Assembly (NCBI RefSeq): GCF_020858115.1
Contig: NZ_JACYMM010000006.1
Coordinates: 1 to 64,000, forward strand
Reading direction: 5' to 3'
Source of the DNA: Janthinobacterium sp. FW305-129
GTDB taxonomy: Bacteria > Pseudomonadota > Gammaproteobacteria > Burkholderiales > Burkholderiaceae_D
DNA length: 64,000 bases
How positions within the stretch are numbered: the first letter of the stretch is position 1; each line of letters starts with the position of its first letter. Positions 44,059-53,570 of this stretch are shown one piece after another. Under the pieces are notes generated by a model, which did not search any database, was not told the DNA's origin, and was given only the letters and a program-made list of their open reading frames with translations. The translations under genes and the position numbers were made by a program.

Positions 44059-45075
44059 TTAGAAATTCAGCGCCGATTCCACGCCGGCGCTGTGCGCCTG
44101 TTCATCCGCATGGTACGAGCTGCGCACCATGGCGCCCACGGCGGCGTGGGTGAAGCCCATTTTATAGGCTTCTTCCTCGAACATTTTAAACACGTCCGGG
44201 TGCACGTAGCGGCGCACGGGCAGGTGGCTGTTCGATGGCGCCAGGTACTGGCCGATGGTCAGCATGTCGATGTCGTGCTCGCGCATGTCGCGCATGACTT
44301 GCAGGATTTCCTCGTCCGTCTCGCCCAGGCCCACCATGATGCCGGACTTGGTTTTGACGTCCGGGTACATGGCCTTGAAATCCTTAAGCAATTTCAGCGA
44401 GTGCATGTAGTCGGAGCCGGGACGCGCTTCCTTGTACAGGCGCGGCGCCGTTTCCAGGTTGTGGTTCATGACGTCAGGCAAGCCATCCTTGAACAAATTC
44501 AACGCTTTTTCCAGGCGGCCACGGAAGTCGGGCACCAGCACTTCGATGCGGGTGTTCGGCGACAGGGCGCGCGTTTGCTGGATGCACTCGACGAAATGGC
44601 CGGCGCCGCCGTCGCGCAAGTCATCGCGGTCGACGGAGGTGATGACGACGTAGTTCAAACGCAGCTTGGCGATGGTTTTCGACAGGTTGGCCGGCTCTTC
44701 CTTGTCCAGCGGGTCCGGGCGGCCATGGCCCACGTCGCAGAACGGGCAGCGGCGCGTGCACTTGTCGCCCATGATCATGAAGGTGGCCGTGCCCTTGCCG
44801 AAGCACTCGCCGATATTCGGGCAGCTGGCTTCCTCGCACACCGTGACGAGCTTGTTTTCGCGCAGGATATCCTTGATTTCATAGAAACGGGTCGAAGCCG
44901 ACGCGGCCTTGACGCGGATCCAGTCCGGCTTTTTCAGGCGCTCGACTTGCTCGATCGGAATGATCTTGATCGGGATGCGCGAAGTCTTGCTGGCGCCTTT
45001 TTGCTTTTCGCTCGGGTTGTACGCAGGAGCGGCAGTAGCGGCGGGGGCGGTGCTGGAAATGGTCTCAGAAGTCAT
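44059..45075 (-). CDS. lipA: Lipoyl synthase
   Basis: 338 residues from the ATG at 45075; an upstream ATG at 45120 overlapping the lipB stop is also possible. Radical SAM enzyme that inserts two sulfurs into octanoyl-protein. It has the auxiliary cluster [12 protein letters not shown] and the radical [11 protein letters not shown]. The C-terminal RSSYHADE motif carries the serine that ligates the auxiliary cluster. Same strand as lipB, so one operon. Confidence 0.95.
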   Translation of the reverse strand: MTSETISSTAPAATAAPAYNPSEKQKGASKTSRIPIKIIPIEQVERLKKPDWIRVKAASASTRFYEIKDILRENKLVTVCEEASCPNIGECFGKGTATFMIMGDKCTRRCPFCDVGHGRPDPLDKEEPANLSKTIAKLRLNYVVITSVDRDDLRDGGAGHFVECIQQTRALSPNTRIEVLVPDFRGRLEKALNLFKDGLPDVMNHNLETAPRLYKEARPGSDYMHSLKLLKDFKAMYPDVKTKSGIMVGLGETDEEILQVMRDMREHDIDMLTIGQYLAPSNSHLPVRRYVHPDVFKMFEEEAYKMGFTHAAVGAMVRSSYHADEQAHSAGVESALNF

Positions 45076-45112
45076 GGCTGCAAGCCCTTGACGGGCATGT
45101 TGGTTTGTTTGC

Positions 45113-45817
45113 TCAGGCATCCGCTGCCTGAGGCGCGCCTGCGGCGCTGTTTACTTCGCTTACATCGAGTAATACGGTCAATTCCTGGGCCAGGGCCCGC
45201 TGCACCTCGGCCAGCGGCGCCACCACGCCCATGCTGCGCATGTCCACCGTCTTCAGGCCGGAATAGCCGCAAGGGTTAATCCAGGAAAACGGCGCCAGGT
45301 CCATCGCCACGTTGAGCGATACGCCATGGTAGGTGCAGCCGTTGCCGCGCACTTTCAACCCCAGCGCGGCGATCTTCGCACCCTTGTCTGGCCCGTCGGC
45401 AATATAGATGCCAGGCGCGCCATCGATGCGCTCGCCAGCGAGATTATACGCCGCCAGCACGTTGATGATGGCTTGCTCGATTTTATGCACGAACTGGCGC
45501 GCATACAGCTTGCCGCCCGGCTTGTTGCGGCGCAAGTCCATCAGCAGGTAAATCACCACCTGGCCGGGGCCGTGGAACGTCACTTCGCCGCCCCGGTCCG
45601 TCTGCACCACGGGGATCGCATCTGCCCCGGCCAGCAGGTGGCCGCGGTCGGCCGCCAGGCCCAAAGTAAATACGGGCGGATGCTCGACGATCCACAGTTC
45701 GTCGCGCGTGTCGGTCGTGCGCGCGTCGGTAAAGGCGCGCATGGCGGCAAAGGTCGGCTCGTAATCGACGCGGCCCAGCTCGCGGATCAGCGCCGTTTCG
45801 GTGCGGGTGGTGGTCAT
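45113..45817 (-). CDS. lipB: Octanoyltransferase
   Basis: 234 residues. Transfers octanoate from ACP to lipoyl domains. The [18 protein letters not shown] motif, catalytic Lys in [18 protein letters not shown] and the nucleophilic Cys in WINPCGYSG are all present. It is cotranscribed with lipA, whose longer start would overlap its stop. The 75-bp gap upstream separates it from the MocR gene. Confidence 0.95.
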   Translation of the reverse strand: MTTTRTETALIRELGRVDYEPTFAAMRAFTDARTTDTRDELWIVEHPPVFTLGLAADRGHLLAGADAIPVVQTDRGGEVTFHGPGQVVIYLLMDLRRNKPGGKLYARQFVHKIEQAIINVLAAYNLAGERIDGAPGIYIADGPDKGAKIAALGLKVRGNGCTYHGVSLNVAMDLAPFSWINPCGYSGLKTVDMRSMGVVAPLAEVQRALAQELTVLLDVSEVNSAAGAPQAADA

Positions 45818-45892
45818 GACAGATTCTGTAATCAGCTGCCGGCGCCCTGCGGACGCTGCGGCGAAGCCGTGATTATAAGCCAGGCCGCCGTT

Positions 45893-47365
45893 TCATTCAG
45901 CCGCGGGCGCCGGCGGCAGCAGCAACCTGCCCAATTTTTGAGCAGCATGGCGTATCTGGGCCCCATTCAGGGCCGTGTAGCCGAGCAGCACGGCCGGCGC
46001 CAATTTTGCGCTGTGGCAAAAGTCACCGAGCGGCTGCAGCGCCAGCCCCTCCTGCGCGGCGCGCGCGCAAAAGGCCCGCTCGTCGCTGCCCGGCGGCAGC
46101 CACAGCACGCAATGAAAGCCCGCCTGCTGGCCGGAAATCGCGTAACGCCCGGGCGCCGTCTGCTCGAGGCAGGACAGCAGCAGGTCGCGCCGCTCCTTGT
46201 AGGCCAGCCTGGCCTGGCGCAGATGGCGCACGAAGGCGCCTTCCTCCATCCAGGCGGCCAGCGCCAGCTGTTCCGTCACGCCCACGGAGCGGCCCGTCAA
46301 CTGCACGATGCGCAGCAGCTGCGGGCGCAGGGCAGGCGGCAGCACCATGAAACCCACGCGCAGGCCGGCAAACAGGGTCTTGTTAAAACTGCCACAATAA
46401 ATCACGCGCTGATATTGATCGAGCGCCTTCAGGGCCGCCAGCGGCGCGCTCTGGTAATTGAATTCGCTGTCGTAATCGTCTTCCACCACCCAGGCACCGC
46501 TGTCGTTCGCCCATTCCAGCAGCGCCAGGCGGCGCGTGACGGACATGGTCACGCCCAGCGGCGACTGGTGCGCCGGCGTCACATAGGCGAGGCAGGCGTC
46601 CGTGTGCGCAGCCAGGGCGGCGCAATCGATGCCCTCGGCGTCGACGGCAATGTCCACGGGCACGGCGCCGGCCAGGGCGAACAGGGCGCGCGCGGCCGGG
46701 TAGCCCGGTTCTTCCAGGCACACCTTGTCGCCATCGCGCACGATGCTGCGCGCCAGCAAGTCGATCGCGTGGCGGATGCCGGTGGTGACGACGATGTCGT
46801 GCGGATCGCAGCGGATGCCGCGGTACTTGGCGAGGAAATCGGCAATCTGCTGGCGCAGCTGGGGCAGGCCGGCCGGATCGGCGCTGCACAGCTGTTCCGG
46901 CGTGGCGGCGGCCAGTGCCCGCGTGGCGCATTTGGACCAGGCGGCCATGGGAAACAGGCTGGCGTCGGCCCGCCGGGCCACGAAGGGCAAGCCGTCGCGC
47001 ACGCCCGTGTCCGGGGCGGGTACGGGCGCGCTGGCCGGTGCGGCCGGGGTGGTTTCTGCAAATCCTGCCATCAAAAAACGCTCCGGCACGACGGCGCACA
47101 CGCGCGTGCCGGAACCGGGCACGCGCGTCACGTACGCTTCCGCGTGCAGGCGGTCGAACACGGTTTCGATGGTGCCGCGCGACAACTCCCACCGTTCCGC
47201 CAGGGTGCGGCTCGATGGCAGCTGGCTGCCGGCCGGCAGCATCTTCGTCAGGATGGCCGAGCGCAGCGCTTCATACGCGCCGTCCTGCTTGTTGACGCCT
47301 GCCTTGTCGAGCCAGCTGGTCGGGCGAGGCAAGTCCAGGGCGTGTGGTGATTTTCCTCGCGGCAT
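45893..47365 (-). CDS. MocR/PdxR-type regulator (GntR HTH + aminotransferase)
   Basis: 490 residues. N-terminal GntR winged HTH (about 22-90; GAYEALRSAILTKMLPAGSQLP, LAERWELSRGTIETVFDRL), then a fold-type I aminotransferase domain with PLP lysine in VIYCGSFNKTLFAGLRVGF. Such regulators bind PLP and often control vitamin B6, GABA or drug-transport genes. ATG at 47365 is preferred over 47416. Divergent from the efflux gene at 47491, its likely target. Confidence 0.9.
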   Translation of the reverse strand: MPRGKSPHALDLPRPTSWLDKAGVNKQDGAYEALRSAILTKMLPAGSQLPSSRTLAERWELSRGTIETVFDRLHAEAYVTRVPGSGTRVCAVVPERFLMAGFAETTPAAPASAPVPAPDTGVRDGLPFVARRADASLFPMAAWSKCATRALAAATPEQLCSADPAGLPQLRQQIADFLAKYRGIRCDPHDIVVTTGIRHAIDLLARSIVRDGDKVCLEEPGYPAARALFALAGAVPVDIAVDAEGIDCAALAAHTDACLAYVTPAHQSPLGVTMSVTRRLALLEWANDSGAWVVEDDYDSEFNYQSAPLAALKALDQYQRVIYCGSFNKTLFAGLRVGFMVLPPALRPQLLRIVQLTGRSVGVTEQLALAAWMEEGAFVRHLRQARLAYKERRDLLLSCLEQTAPGRYAISGQQAGFHCVLWLPPGSDERAFCARAAQEGLALQPLGDFCHSAKLAPAVLLGYTALNGAQIRHAAQKLGRLLLPPAPAAE

Positions 47366-47490
47366 GATAATCGTCCAAGTGGTCCAATGAATTTTCTGAT
47401 GACTGGCACTTCGCATTACACCACAACCATCCTATTCTCACCGTTCCGGTGCGCCAGCGGGGCGCATCATGCAATCTTACGTTTGGAAAA

Positions 47491-48696
47491 ATGGTCAAAA
47501 ACACATCCCTGCCGCTGTGGGCCTGGGGCGGCATCGTGCTGCTGCTGGTCTGCCTGTCGCGCATCAGCATCGACATCTATCTGCCTTCGCTGCCGGCCAT
47601 GGCCGACGCCCTGCATGCCAGCGATGCCCAGTTGCAACTGACCCTGAGCCTGTTCATGGCCGGCTCGGCCGCTTCGATGCTCGCTTGCGGGCCGCTGGCC
47701 GACCGCTACGGGCGCCGCCCCGTGCTGCTGGCCGGCACGGGCATTTTTGTGCTCGCCAGCATCGTCTGCACCGTGACTTCCGATGTGCACGTGCTGATCG
47801 CCGCGCGCGTGCTGCAGGCGTTCGGCGGCTGCAGCGGCACCATCATCGGCCGGGTCATGGTGCGCGACCGCTTCGACCCCGCCACGCAGGCGCGCATGCT
47901 GGGGCAAATCTCGATGGTGATGGGCTTGTCGCCGATCCTGGCGCCGCTGGCCGGCAGCGTGCTCGACGCGGCGTTCGGCTGGCGCGCCGTGTTTGGCGTG
48001 CTGTGCCTGCTGGGCGCGCTGTCGCTGTGGCTGATCGCCGCGTACGTGCCGGAAACCAGGCCGGCCAGCGTCGTGCCACAGGGCAATACCCTGGCGCTGT
48101 ACCGGCGCCTGCTGGGCGACGCGTATTTCCTGCGCTATGCGCTGGCCATCGGCTGCGTGTACTGCACGTATTTCCCGTTCATCGCGGAATCGTCCGTGCT
48201 GCTGCAAAGGGGCATGCACCTGTCGCCCGGCGCGTATGCGCTGGTATTCGGCCTGACGGTGAGCGGCTATATCGCGGGGTCGAGCCTGTTTCGCGCGCTG
48301 GGACCGCGCCTGGGCGCCGATCACATGCTGGGCGTGGCGGTACTGATCAATGTGGCGGGGGCGGCCAGCCTGTTGCTGGCGGGTACCTTGGCGCCGCGGC
48401 ACGTGGCGTCGCTGGTGGCGCCCATGCTGCTGGTGATGGTGTCGGTGGGCATGGCGATTCCCGCCTGCCAGCTGGCCGTGCTGCAGCCGTATGGCGCCCA
48501 GGCGGGCAGCGCCTCGGGCCTGTTCTTCTTCGTGCAGATGGCCATTACGGCCGCCTGCGGCGCCGTTATCGCCGCCATCACGGATGGCAGCGAAAAACCG
48601 CTGCTGTGGGTGACGGCGGCGGCCAGTGGCGCTTTTGCCGCCGTCTGGCTGCTCACGAAGAGCCGGGCCAGCGTGGCGGCAGCCAGCCTTACATGA
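47491..48696 (+). CDS. MFS multidrug efflux transporter (Bcr/CflA type)
   Basis: 401 residues with 12 predicted helices. Signatures: ISIDIYLPSLPAMADAL (Bcr/CflA), DRYGRRPVLLAG in the loop after helix 2, and CSGTIIGRVMVRDRFDP. It would export drugs or metabolites by proton antiport. The ATG at 47491 has GGAAAA just before it. It overlaps the ybeD gene end (convergent) by 8 bp. Confidence 0.9.
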   Translation: MVKNTSLPLWAWGGIVLLLVCLSRISIDIYLPSLPAMADALHASDAQLQLTLSLFMAGSAASMLACGPLADRYGRRPVLLAGTGIFVLASIVCTVTSDVHVLIAARVLQAFGGCSGTIIGRVMVRDRFDPATQARMLGQISMVMGLSPILAPLAGSVLDAAFGWRAVFGVLCLLGALSLWLIAAYVPETRPASVVPQGNTLALYRRLLGDAYFLRYALAIGCVYCTYFPFIAESSVLLQRGMHLSPGAYALVFGLTVSGYIAGSSLFRALGPRLGADHMLGVAVLINVAGAASLLLAGTLAPRHVASLVAPMLLVMVSVGMAIPACQLAVLQPYGAQAGSASGLFFFVQMAITAACGAVIAAITDGSEKPLLWVTAAASGAFAAVWLLTKSRASVAAASLT

Positions 48697-48985
48697 CGAT
48701 CTTGACCATCGGGTGGCCCGACAGCGCCATGTACAGGGCGTCGAGCTGCTCGCGGCTGATGGCGCGCACGGTGACGGTCAGGCCCGTGTAATTGCCCTTG
48801 CCCGATGGGCGCTCTTCCATGCGGCCAGCGTGGAAGGTCGGATCGTGGCTGATGACCAGTTCCAGCATGGTCGGCGCGAAGTCGACATGCGTCGGGCCCA
48901 TGATCTTGATGGGAAAATCGCTCGGGTATTCGATCAGCGATTCGCTGGGAGGAATCGTCACTTCGGTCGGTGGGGTGGTTTGCAT
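48689..48985 (-). CDS. ybeD: YbeD/DUF493 family protein
   Basis: 98 residues. DUF493 core: YPSDFPIKIMGPTHVDF and GNYTGLTVTVRAISREQLDALYMALSGHPMVKIVM, an ACT-like fold of unknown function. In E. coli ybeD sits directly before lipB-lipA; here a MocR/efflux pair lies between them. No other gene follows upstream until 49337. Confidence 0.92.
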   Translation of the reverse strand: MQTTPPTEVTIPPSESLIEYPSDFPIKIMGPTHVDFAPTMLELVISHDPTFHAGRMEERPSGKGNYTGLTVTVRAISREQLDALYMALSGHPMVKIVM

Positions 48986-49110
48986 GGGAAATCCAATCAG
49001 TGCCGGTCAGAACAGGCGGCGCAGCGTACATCGCGCGGCGGCTGCATAAAAGCGTATTGTAGCCAACTTTGGCGGCACTTGCGCCCGCCGCCATGGCGCC
49101 AGGGGCGCGG

Positions 49111-49138
49111 AAAAAAAAAGCCAGCTGGGTAAGCTGGC
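49111..49138 (-). terminator. Intrinsic terminator on the minus strand
   Basis: GCCAGCT and AGCTGGC (49120-49126 and 49132-49138) with a GGGTA loop, followed on the minus strand by nine T (49119-49111). It is about 200 bp past the stop of the FecR/DUF6600 gene. The stretch 49139-49336 shows no convincing gene; it is a long 3' end or could carry a small RNA. Confidence 0.75.
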
Positions 49139-49336
49139 AAAAAACTATTTCGTTTGGACAAAATAGCCGGAAAATCGGTGCTGTCAGCCGCGTCGGCATT
49201 GCGCTGTCTTGCAATGACTCCACTGTAGACAAAACACCGCGGCTTGACCGCTGAAATGTGACGAACTGTCGGTTTGGCGGCTTGAACGTCGATAATCCAT
49301 GACCGGACGGACAAGCGGCCAGCGCCAGCGGCCCGT

Positions 49337-51130
49337 TCAGCGCTCCGCTTCCTGCATCCGGCCACCGCGGCCAGGCCCGCCGCGCTCCTTGCCTCTTTCA
49401 TTCCCTCTTTCATTGCCCCGCTCATGATTCCTGGCACGCTCGCCGCCGCGCGCTTCCTGTGCCGGGCCGGCGGCAGGGGCTGGCATCGGCGGCGCGGGCC
49501 GCGGCTGGGCCACGGGCGGCGGGGCAGGCATGGACGGCGGCGGCGCCGTCTGCAGCACTTCGCGGCGGGGGCCGCGTTCTCCGCGCTCTGCACGCTCCCA
49601 GCGGCTGCCGTCCGGGCGCGGCTGCGGCCGCTCGGCGCGGGACCGCTCTTCACCGCGCCAGCCGGGACGGGCCACCGGATCTTGGACCGGTGGCAAGGCC
49701 GGCACGGCCGGCATCACGGGCTGGGGCGGCACGGGCGGCTGCTGAGGCTGCTGAGGCTGCTGAGGCACGGGCGGCCGGTTCGGCTGCATGGGACGCGGCG
49801 CCAGATGCGTCTGCCCATCGTCCGTCTGCAAGCGGCCGGGACGGTTGCCCCAGTCGCGGCGGAAACCGTCTTCCTGGCGCGGCATCCCGGCGGCGGGGCG
49901 CTGCCAGTTGCCCGCCGGCGCAGGCGGCGTGCTCAAGGGCATGCTTTGCAGCACGGGGGCGGGCATGATGGTGCGGTGACGGCGCGGCACGTCGACCGTG
50001 CGCGACCCGCCAAAACGCTCGCCCGGCAGCATCGTCATGCCTTCGCGGCGTTCGCGTTCGCCCGCCACGGATCGGCGTCCTTCCGCCACGCGGTTGATGC
50101 GGCGTTCATACTCCGCGCTGGCGCGGTAGCCAGGCACGTAGCGCTCGTGCGGCGACAGGGGGAACCAGCCCACGCCGGGGCGCTGGCCGTGATTGCCGCC
50201 GACCCAGCCCACCAGGGCCGGCGCCCACGGCACGCGGCCGCGCTCGCGCCCCGGTGCCCAGCCCCAGCGGTGGCCCAGCAGCACCCAGCGGCCGTAGTGC
50301 GAGGGCGCATAGCCCCACGGCGCATTGTCGACCCAGGTCCAGCCCCACGGCGCGATCCACGTCCAGCGCCCGTCGCTGTACGGCGCCCAGCCGGCCGGCA
50401 CCGCGCTGGGCAGCCACAGGGGGCCGTATTCCGCATCGTCCTGCCAGGCGCCGTAGCGGTCCAGCTCTTCATAGCCGGTGGTATCGTCCGTGACATAGCG
50501 CAAGGCCGGCGCCGCAGCGGGCAAGGCTTCGGGCCAGTTGTCAAACGCCACGCGCTGCACCGCGCCCGTGCGCAATTCCTCATCCGTCAGCTCGGCGCGC
50601 TTGCCTGCACGCAAGGTGACGCTGCCCGTCGCGCCATCCACGTCGGCCGCCCCTTCGAGCACGCTGACGACGCTGGTGCCGGGCTGGCGCCCCGCCTCGA
50701 TGCGTATCCAGCCCGGCTGGGTCAGGATCACGCGCGCCTGGGCCGTGGTCAGCTCGAAACCGCGCAGCGCGTCCGGGTTGCGCACGCGCACGCTGACGGT
50801 GCCATAGCTGAGGTGCAATTTGAAACTGTCGTCATCGAGCTCGCTCACTTCCAGCTCGGAATCGCCATCGAGGCGCACGGCGGCCGCGCCCACGCGAAAC
50901 TCGGCCAGCGCGCCGCGCATGGTGCTGAGCCGGTTATCCGTCGTGACGGGCCAGTTCAGCAGGGCGTTTTGCGCCTCGCCATCGCCTGCGCGCACCAGTA
51001 CCTGCCCTTCGACGGTGGAAATACGCCCCACGCGGGCGGGCGGGTCCTGCGCCAGGGCCAAGGCGCACGCCGACGACAGCAGCATGGCGCACACGGTGTT
51101 CAGCAGGGGGAGAGACAGGGTCGGACGCAT
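49337..51130 (-). CDS. FecR-domain/DUF6600 protein with low-complexity C-terminus
   Basis: 597 residues. Signal peptide (about 1-28), a FecR-type beta domain (about 34-170; GRISTVEGQVLVRAGDGE), then tryptophan-rich repeats (about 205-300; repeated GxW..Y with WTWIAPWGWTWVDNAPWGY) as in DUF6600. The last ~240 residues are Pro/Gln/Arg/Glu-rich with repeats such as QQPQQPQQP and ERGNERGNERGKERGG, probably disordered. It is likely periplasmic or on the surface. ATG at 51130 is used; the frame is open to 51208. Function unknown. Confidence 0.8.
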   Translation of the reverse strand: MRPTLSLPLLNTVCAMLLSSACALALAQDPPARVGRISTVEGQVLVRAGDGEAQNALLNWPVTTDNRLSTMRGALAEFRVGAAAVRLDGDSELEVSELDDDSFKLHLSYGTVSVRVRNPDALRGFELTTAQARVILTQPGWIRIEAGRQPGTSVVSVLEGAADVDGATGSVTLRAGKRAELTDEELRTGAVQRVAFDNWPEALPAAAPALRYVTDDTTGYEELDRYGAWQDDAEYGPLWLPSAVPAGWAPYSDGRWTWIAPWGWTWVDNAPWGYAPSHYGRWVLLGHRWGWAPGRERGRVPWAPALVGWVGGNHGQRPGVGWFPLSPHERYVPGYRASAEYERRINRVAEGRRSVAGERERREGMTMLPGERFGGSRTVDVPRRHRTIMPAPVLQSMPLSTPPAPAGNWQRPAAGMPRQEDGFRRDWGNRPGRLQTDDGQTHLAPRPMQPNRPPVPQQPQQPQQPPVPPQPVMPAVPALPPVQDPVARPGWRGEERSRAERPQPRPDGSRWERAERGERGPRREVLQTAPPPSMPAPPPVAQPRPAPPMPAPAAGPAQEARGGERARNHERGNERGNERGKERGGPGRGGRMQEAER

Positions 51131-51241
51131 GGCGCGCTCCAGGCAGGACGGACAGAAATGAAAGATGGACAACAGCCCGATTACATTCCTATCGGGCCGG
51201 CATCGCAAGCGGGCTTACAAATGTTTGCATGTTGACCTGGC

Positions 51242-51883
51242 TCAGGCAGCCGCCTGGCTGCCGCGCTTGACGAAGAACAAGGCCGTGCCGACGGCCATCA
51301 GCAAGCCGCCGAAGAAGCGGTTCTGCTTTTTCACGGCGCGCGCATCGCGGAAAAAACGCTGCATCGACGACGCTAAAAAGGCGTAGCTGTGCATGACGAT
51401 CTGGTCGATCGTGCACATGGTGACGGCCAGGATCAGCAATTGCGGCAGCAGCGGCGCTGCCGGGCTGATAAATTGCGGCAATACCGCCACCATGAAGATG
51501 ATGCCCTTCGGATTCGTCACGTTGGTCAGAAAGCCCGTCAGCACGCGCCGGCCCATGGAAGGCACCACGGCGTCGGCATGCAGGTCGCCCGTGACGGCCA
51601 CCTTGGCGCGCCACTGCGACAGGCCCAGGTAGATCAGGTACAGCGCGCCCACCGTCTTGACGATATTGAACGCCACTTCGGACGCGAGCAGCAGGGAACC
51701 GACCCCGGCGCCGGCGATGCCCAGCACCACCAGCAGCCCCAGTTGCAGGCCAAGGATGGTGGCGCTGGCCTTTCTGACCCCATACGACAGGCCGTGCGAC
51801 ATCGACAGCACGGCGCCCGATCCCGGCGAGATGGCGATGATGGAAGCGGCGACGACAAAGGCGATCCAGGTGGCGAAGTGCAT
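51242..51883 (-). CDS. LysE/RhtB family amino-acid exporter
   Basis: 213 residues, six hydrophobic helices. N-terminal motif AISPGSGAVLSMSHGLSYG, and FLTNVTNPKGIIFMVAVLPQF, define the LysE/RhtB superfamily, which exports homoserine, threonine, leucine or related compounds. Substrate not evident. Divergent from the DUF808 gene. Confidence 0.9.
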   Translation of the reverse strand: MHFATWIAFVVAASIIAISPGSGAVLSMSHGLSYGVRKASATILGLQLGLLVVLGIAGAGVGSLLLASEVAFNIVKTVGALYLIYLGLSQWRAKVAVTGDLHADAVVPSMGRRVLTGFLTNVTNPKGIIFMVAVLPQFISPAAPLLPQLLILAVTMCTIDQIVMHSYAFLASSMQRFFRDARAVKKQNRFFGGLLMAVGTALFFVKRGSQAAA

Positions 51884-52003
51884 GCGGTGTCCAGAAAATG
51901 GTGATAAGAAGCAATTTTAACCCGGTCAGTGCGGCCCTGCCGGCCTTCGCTGAGGTAAGATCAGGGTCGTGCTTTTCCTTGCCGTACAACCAAGAACAAC
52001 ATC

Positions 52004-52063
52004 ATGAAAAACAATACTTTCCAAGCTCCAACATTCCCTGCCACCGCCACGGGAGCGCGCTGA
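52004..52063 (+). CDS. Candidate 19-codon upstream ORF
   Basis: ATG at 52004 opens a 19-codon frame ([19 protein letters not shown]) that ends in TGA one base before the DUF808 start codon (TGAGATG). The position suggests a leader peptide or translational coupling. It has no ribosome site of note, so it may simply be a chance frame. Confidence 0.3.
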   Translation: MKNNTFQAPTFPATATGAR

Positions 52064-52064
52064 G

Positions 52065-53012
52065 ATGGCCGGCTCCAGCCTGCTGGCCCTGCTCGACGAC
52101 ATCGCCAGCATCCTCGATGACGTTTCCCTGATGACCAAGGTGGCCGCCAAGAAGACGGCCGGCGTGCTCGGCGACGACCTGGCCCTGAACGCGCAGCAAG
52201 TGGCCGGCGTGCGCGCCGAGCGCGAATTGCCCGTCGTCTGGGCCGTCGCCGTCGGTTCGCTGAAGAACAAGGCCATCCTCGTGCCCGCCGCGCTGGCCAT
52301 CAGCGCGTTCGCGCCGTGGGCCATCACGCCGCTCTTGATGGTGGGCGGCGCCTACCTGTGCTTCGAGGGTTTCGAAAAGATCGCCCACAAATACCTGCAC
52401 CCGGACGACAGCCACAAGGCCGAGCTGGCGCAGGCGCTGCGCGACCCGCAAGTCGACCTCGTGGCGCTGGAAAAGGACAAGATCAAGGGCGCCATCCGCA
52501 CCGATTTCATTTTGTCGGCGGAAATCATCGTCATCGCCCTGGGCACGGTGGCCACGGCCACCTTCGCCGAGCAGGTGGCCGTCGTCGTCGGCATCGCCCT
52601 CATCATGACGGTGGGCGTGTATGGCCTGGTGGCCGGCATCGTCAAGCTCGATGACGCGGGCTTTTACCTGGCGGCGCGCAAGGGCGCGGGCGCGCTGATG
52701 GATGGCGTGCGCGGCTTTGGCCGCATGCTCGTGTCGGCGGCGCCAAAACTGATGAAGTTTCTTTCCGTGGTGGGCACGCTGGCCATGTTCATGGTGGGCG
52801 GCGGCATCCTGACGCACGGCTGGCCGTGGGCCAGCGCCATGCTGCACCACGCGGAAGAAGCCGTCGGCGGCGTGGCCGGCATCGGCCCCGTACTGGCGGC
52901 CGTCACGCCCAGCCTGATCAACGCGGTGGCCGGCCTCATCGCCGGCGGCCTGGTGCTGGCCGGCGTCACCGCCGTGTCGGCTTTGTTGCGCATGATCAAG
53001 CCAAACAAATAG
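52065..53012 (+). CDS. DUF808/YedI family membrane protein
   Basis: 315 residues. [45 protein letters not shown] is the family start (cut after position 20: [20 protein letters not shown]), followed by about six membrane helices. Role unknown. GGGAG nine bases before the ATG. Followed by a strong hairpin. Confidence 0.9.
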   Translation: MAGSSLLALLDDIASILDDVSLMTKVAAKKTAGVLGDDLALNAQQVAGVRAERELPVVWAVAVGSLKNKAILVPAALAISAFAPWAITPLLMVGGAYLCFEGFEKIAHKYLHPDDSHKAELAQALRDPQVDLVALEKDKIKGAIRTDFILSAEIIVIALGTVATATFAEQVAVVVGIALIMTVGVYGLVAGIVKLDDAGFYLAARKGAGALMDGVRGFGRMLVSAAPKLMKFLSVVGTLAMFMVGGGILTHGWPWASAMLHHAEEAVGGVAGIGPVLAAVTPSLINAVAGLIAGGLVLAGVTAVSALLRMIKPNK

Positions 53013-53027
53013 ACTTTCTGGTCTGAT

Positions 53028-53059
53028 GGGGCGGCAGGCGCATCCGTGCCTGCCGCCCC
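53028..53059. terminator. Strong hairpin between DUF808 and YiaA genes
   Basis: GGGGCGGCAGGC and its exact complement pair as a 12-bp stem with an 8-nt loop, 16 bp after the stop. No T-run. Possibly a partial terminator. Confidence 0.55.
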
Positions 53060-53096
53060 GGCCATGCCGGCGGCGCCCGCTGCCCATGGAGACCCT

Positions 53097-53528
53097 ATGC
53101 AGACTTCCCCCGCCCCACGCCCCAGCAGCGCCTTCATCGGCGCTTCCTGGGCGGCATTGCTGATCGGCATCGTCACTTATCTGTCCGGCCTGTGGAACGC
53201 CGGCATGGCCCTCAACGAGAAGGGCTATTATTTTACGATCCTCATGTACGGCCTGTTCGCCGCCATCTCGCTGCAAAAATCCGTGCGCGACCGCGCGGAA
53301 GGCATCGCCGTGACGGGGATCTACTTTGGCTTGTGCTGGATTTCCGTCCTGCTGGCCTTGCTGCTGCTGACGGTCGGGCTGTGGAACGCCGCCCTGCAAA
53401 ACAGCGAGAAGGGTTTCTATGCCATGGCGTTTTTACTCAGCCTGTTCGCCGCCGTGGCCGTGCAAAAGAACGTGCGCGACGTGGCGCGCGCGGCGCCGGC
53501 CACCTCTGCCGAGGTACCGGGAACTTAA
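53097..53528 (+). CDS. YiaA/YiaB-type inner-membrane protein
   Basis: 143 residues. Four hydrophobic helices in two similar halves (about 15-60 and 75-125), each with a GLWNA.. helix, an EKG(Y/F)Y turn and a xQKxVRD end: [20 protein letters not shown] and [20 protein letters not shown]. This duplicated layout is typical of the family. Function unknown. ATG at 53097 has GGAG five bases before it; the frame is open from 53046. Confidence 0.87.
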   Translation: MQTSPAPRPSSAFIGASWAALLIGIVTYLSGLWNAGMALNEKGYYFTILMYGLFAAISLQKSVRDRAEGIAVTGIYFGLCWISVLLALLLLTVGLWNAALQNSEKGFYAMAFLLSLFAAVAVQKNVRDVARAAPATSAEVPGT

Positions 53529-53570
53529 ATAGCGGCGGCGCATCTATCCCTGTATCCATGTCGGGAGGGG

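Noticed and set aside
45326..47350. Frame of 674 codons opposite lipB and the MocR gene
   Set aside because: It crosses two well-supported genes on the other strand and shows His/Gln/Arg/Gly-rich shadow composition typical of GC-rich antisense frames.
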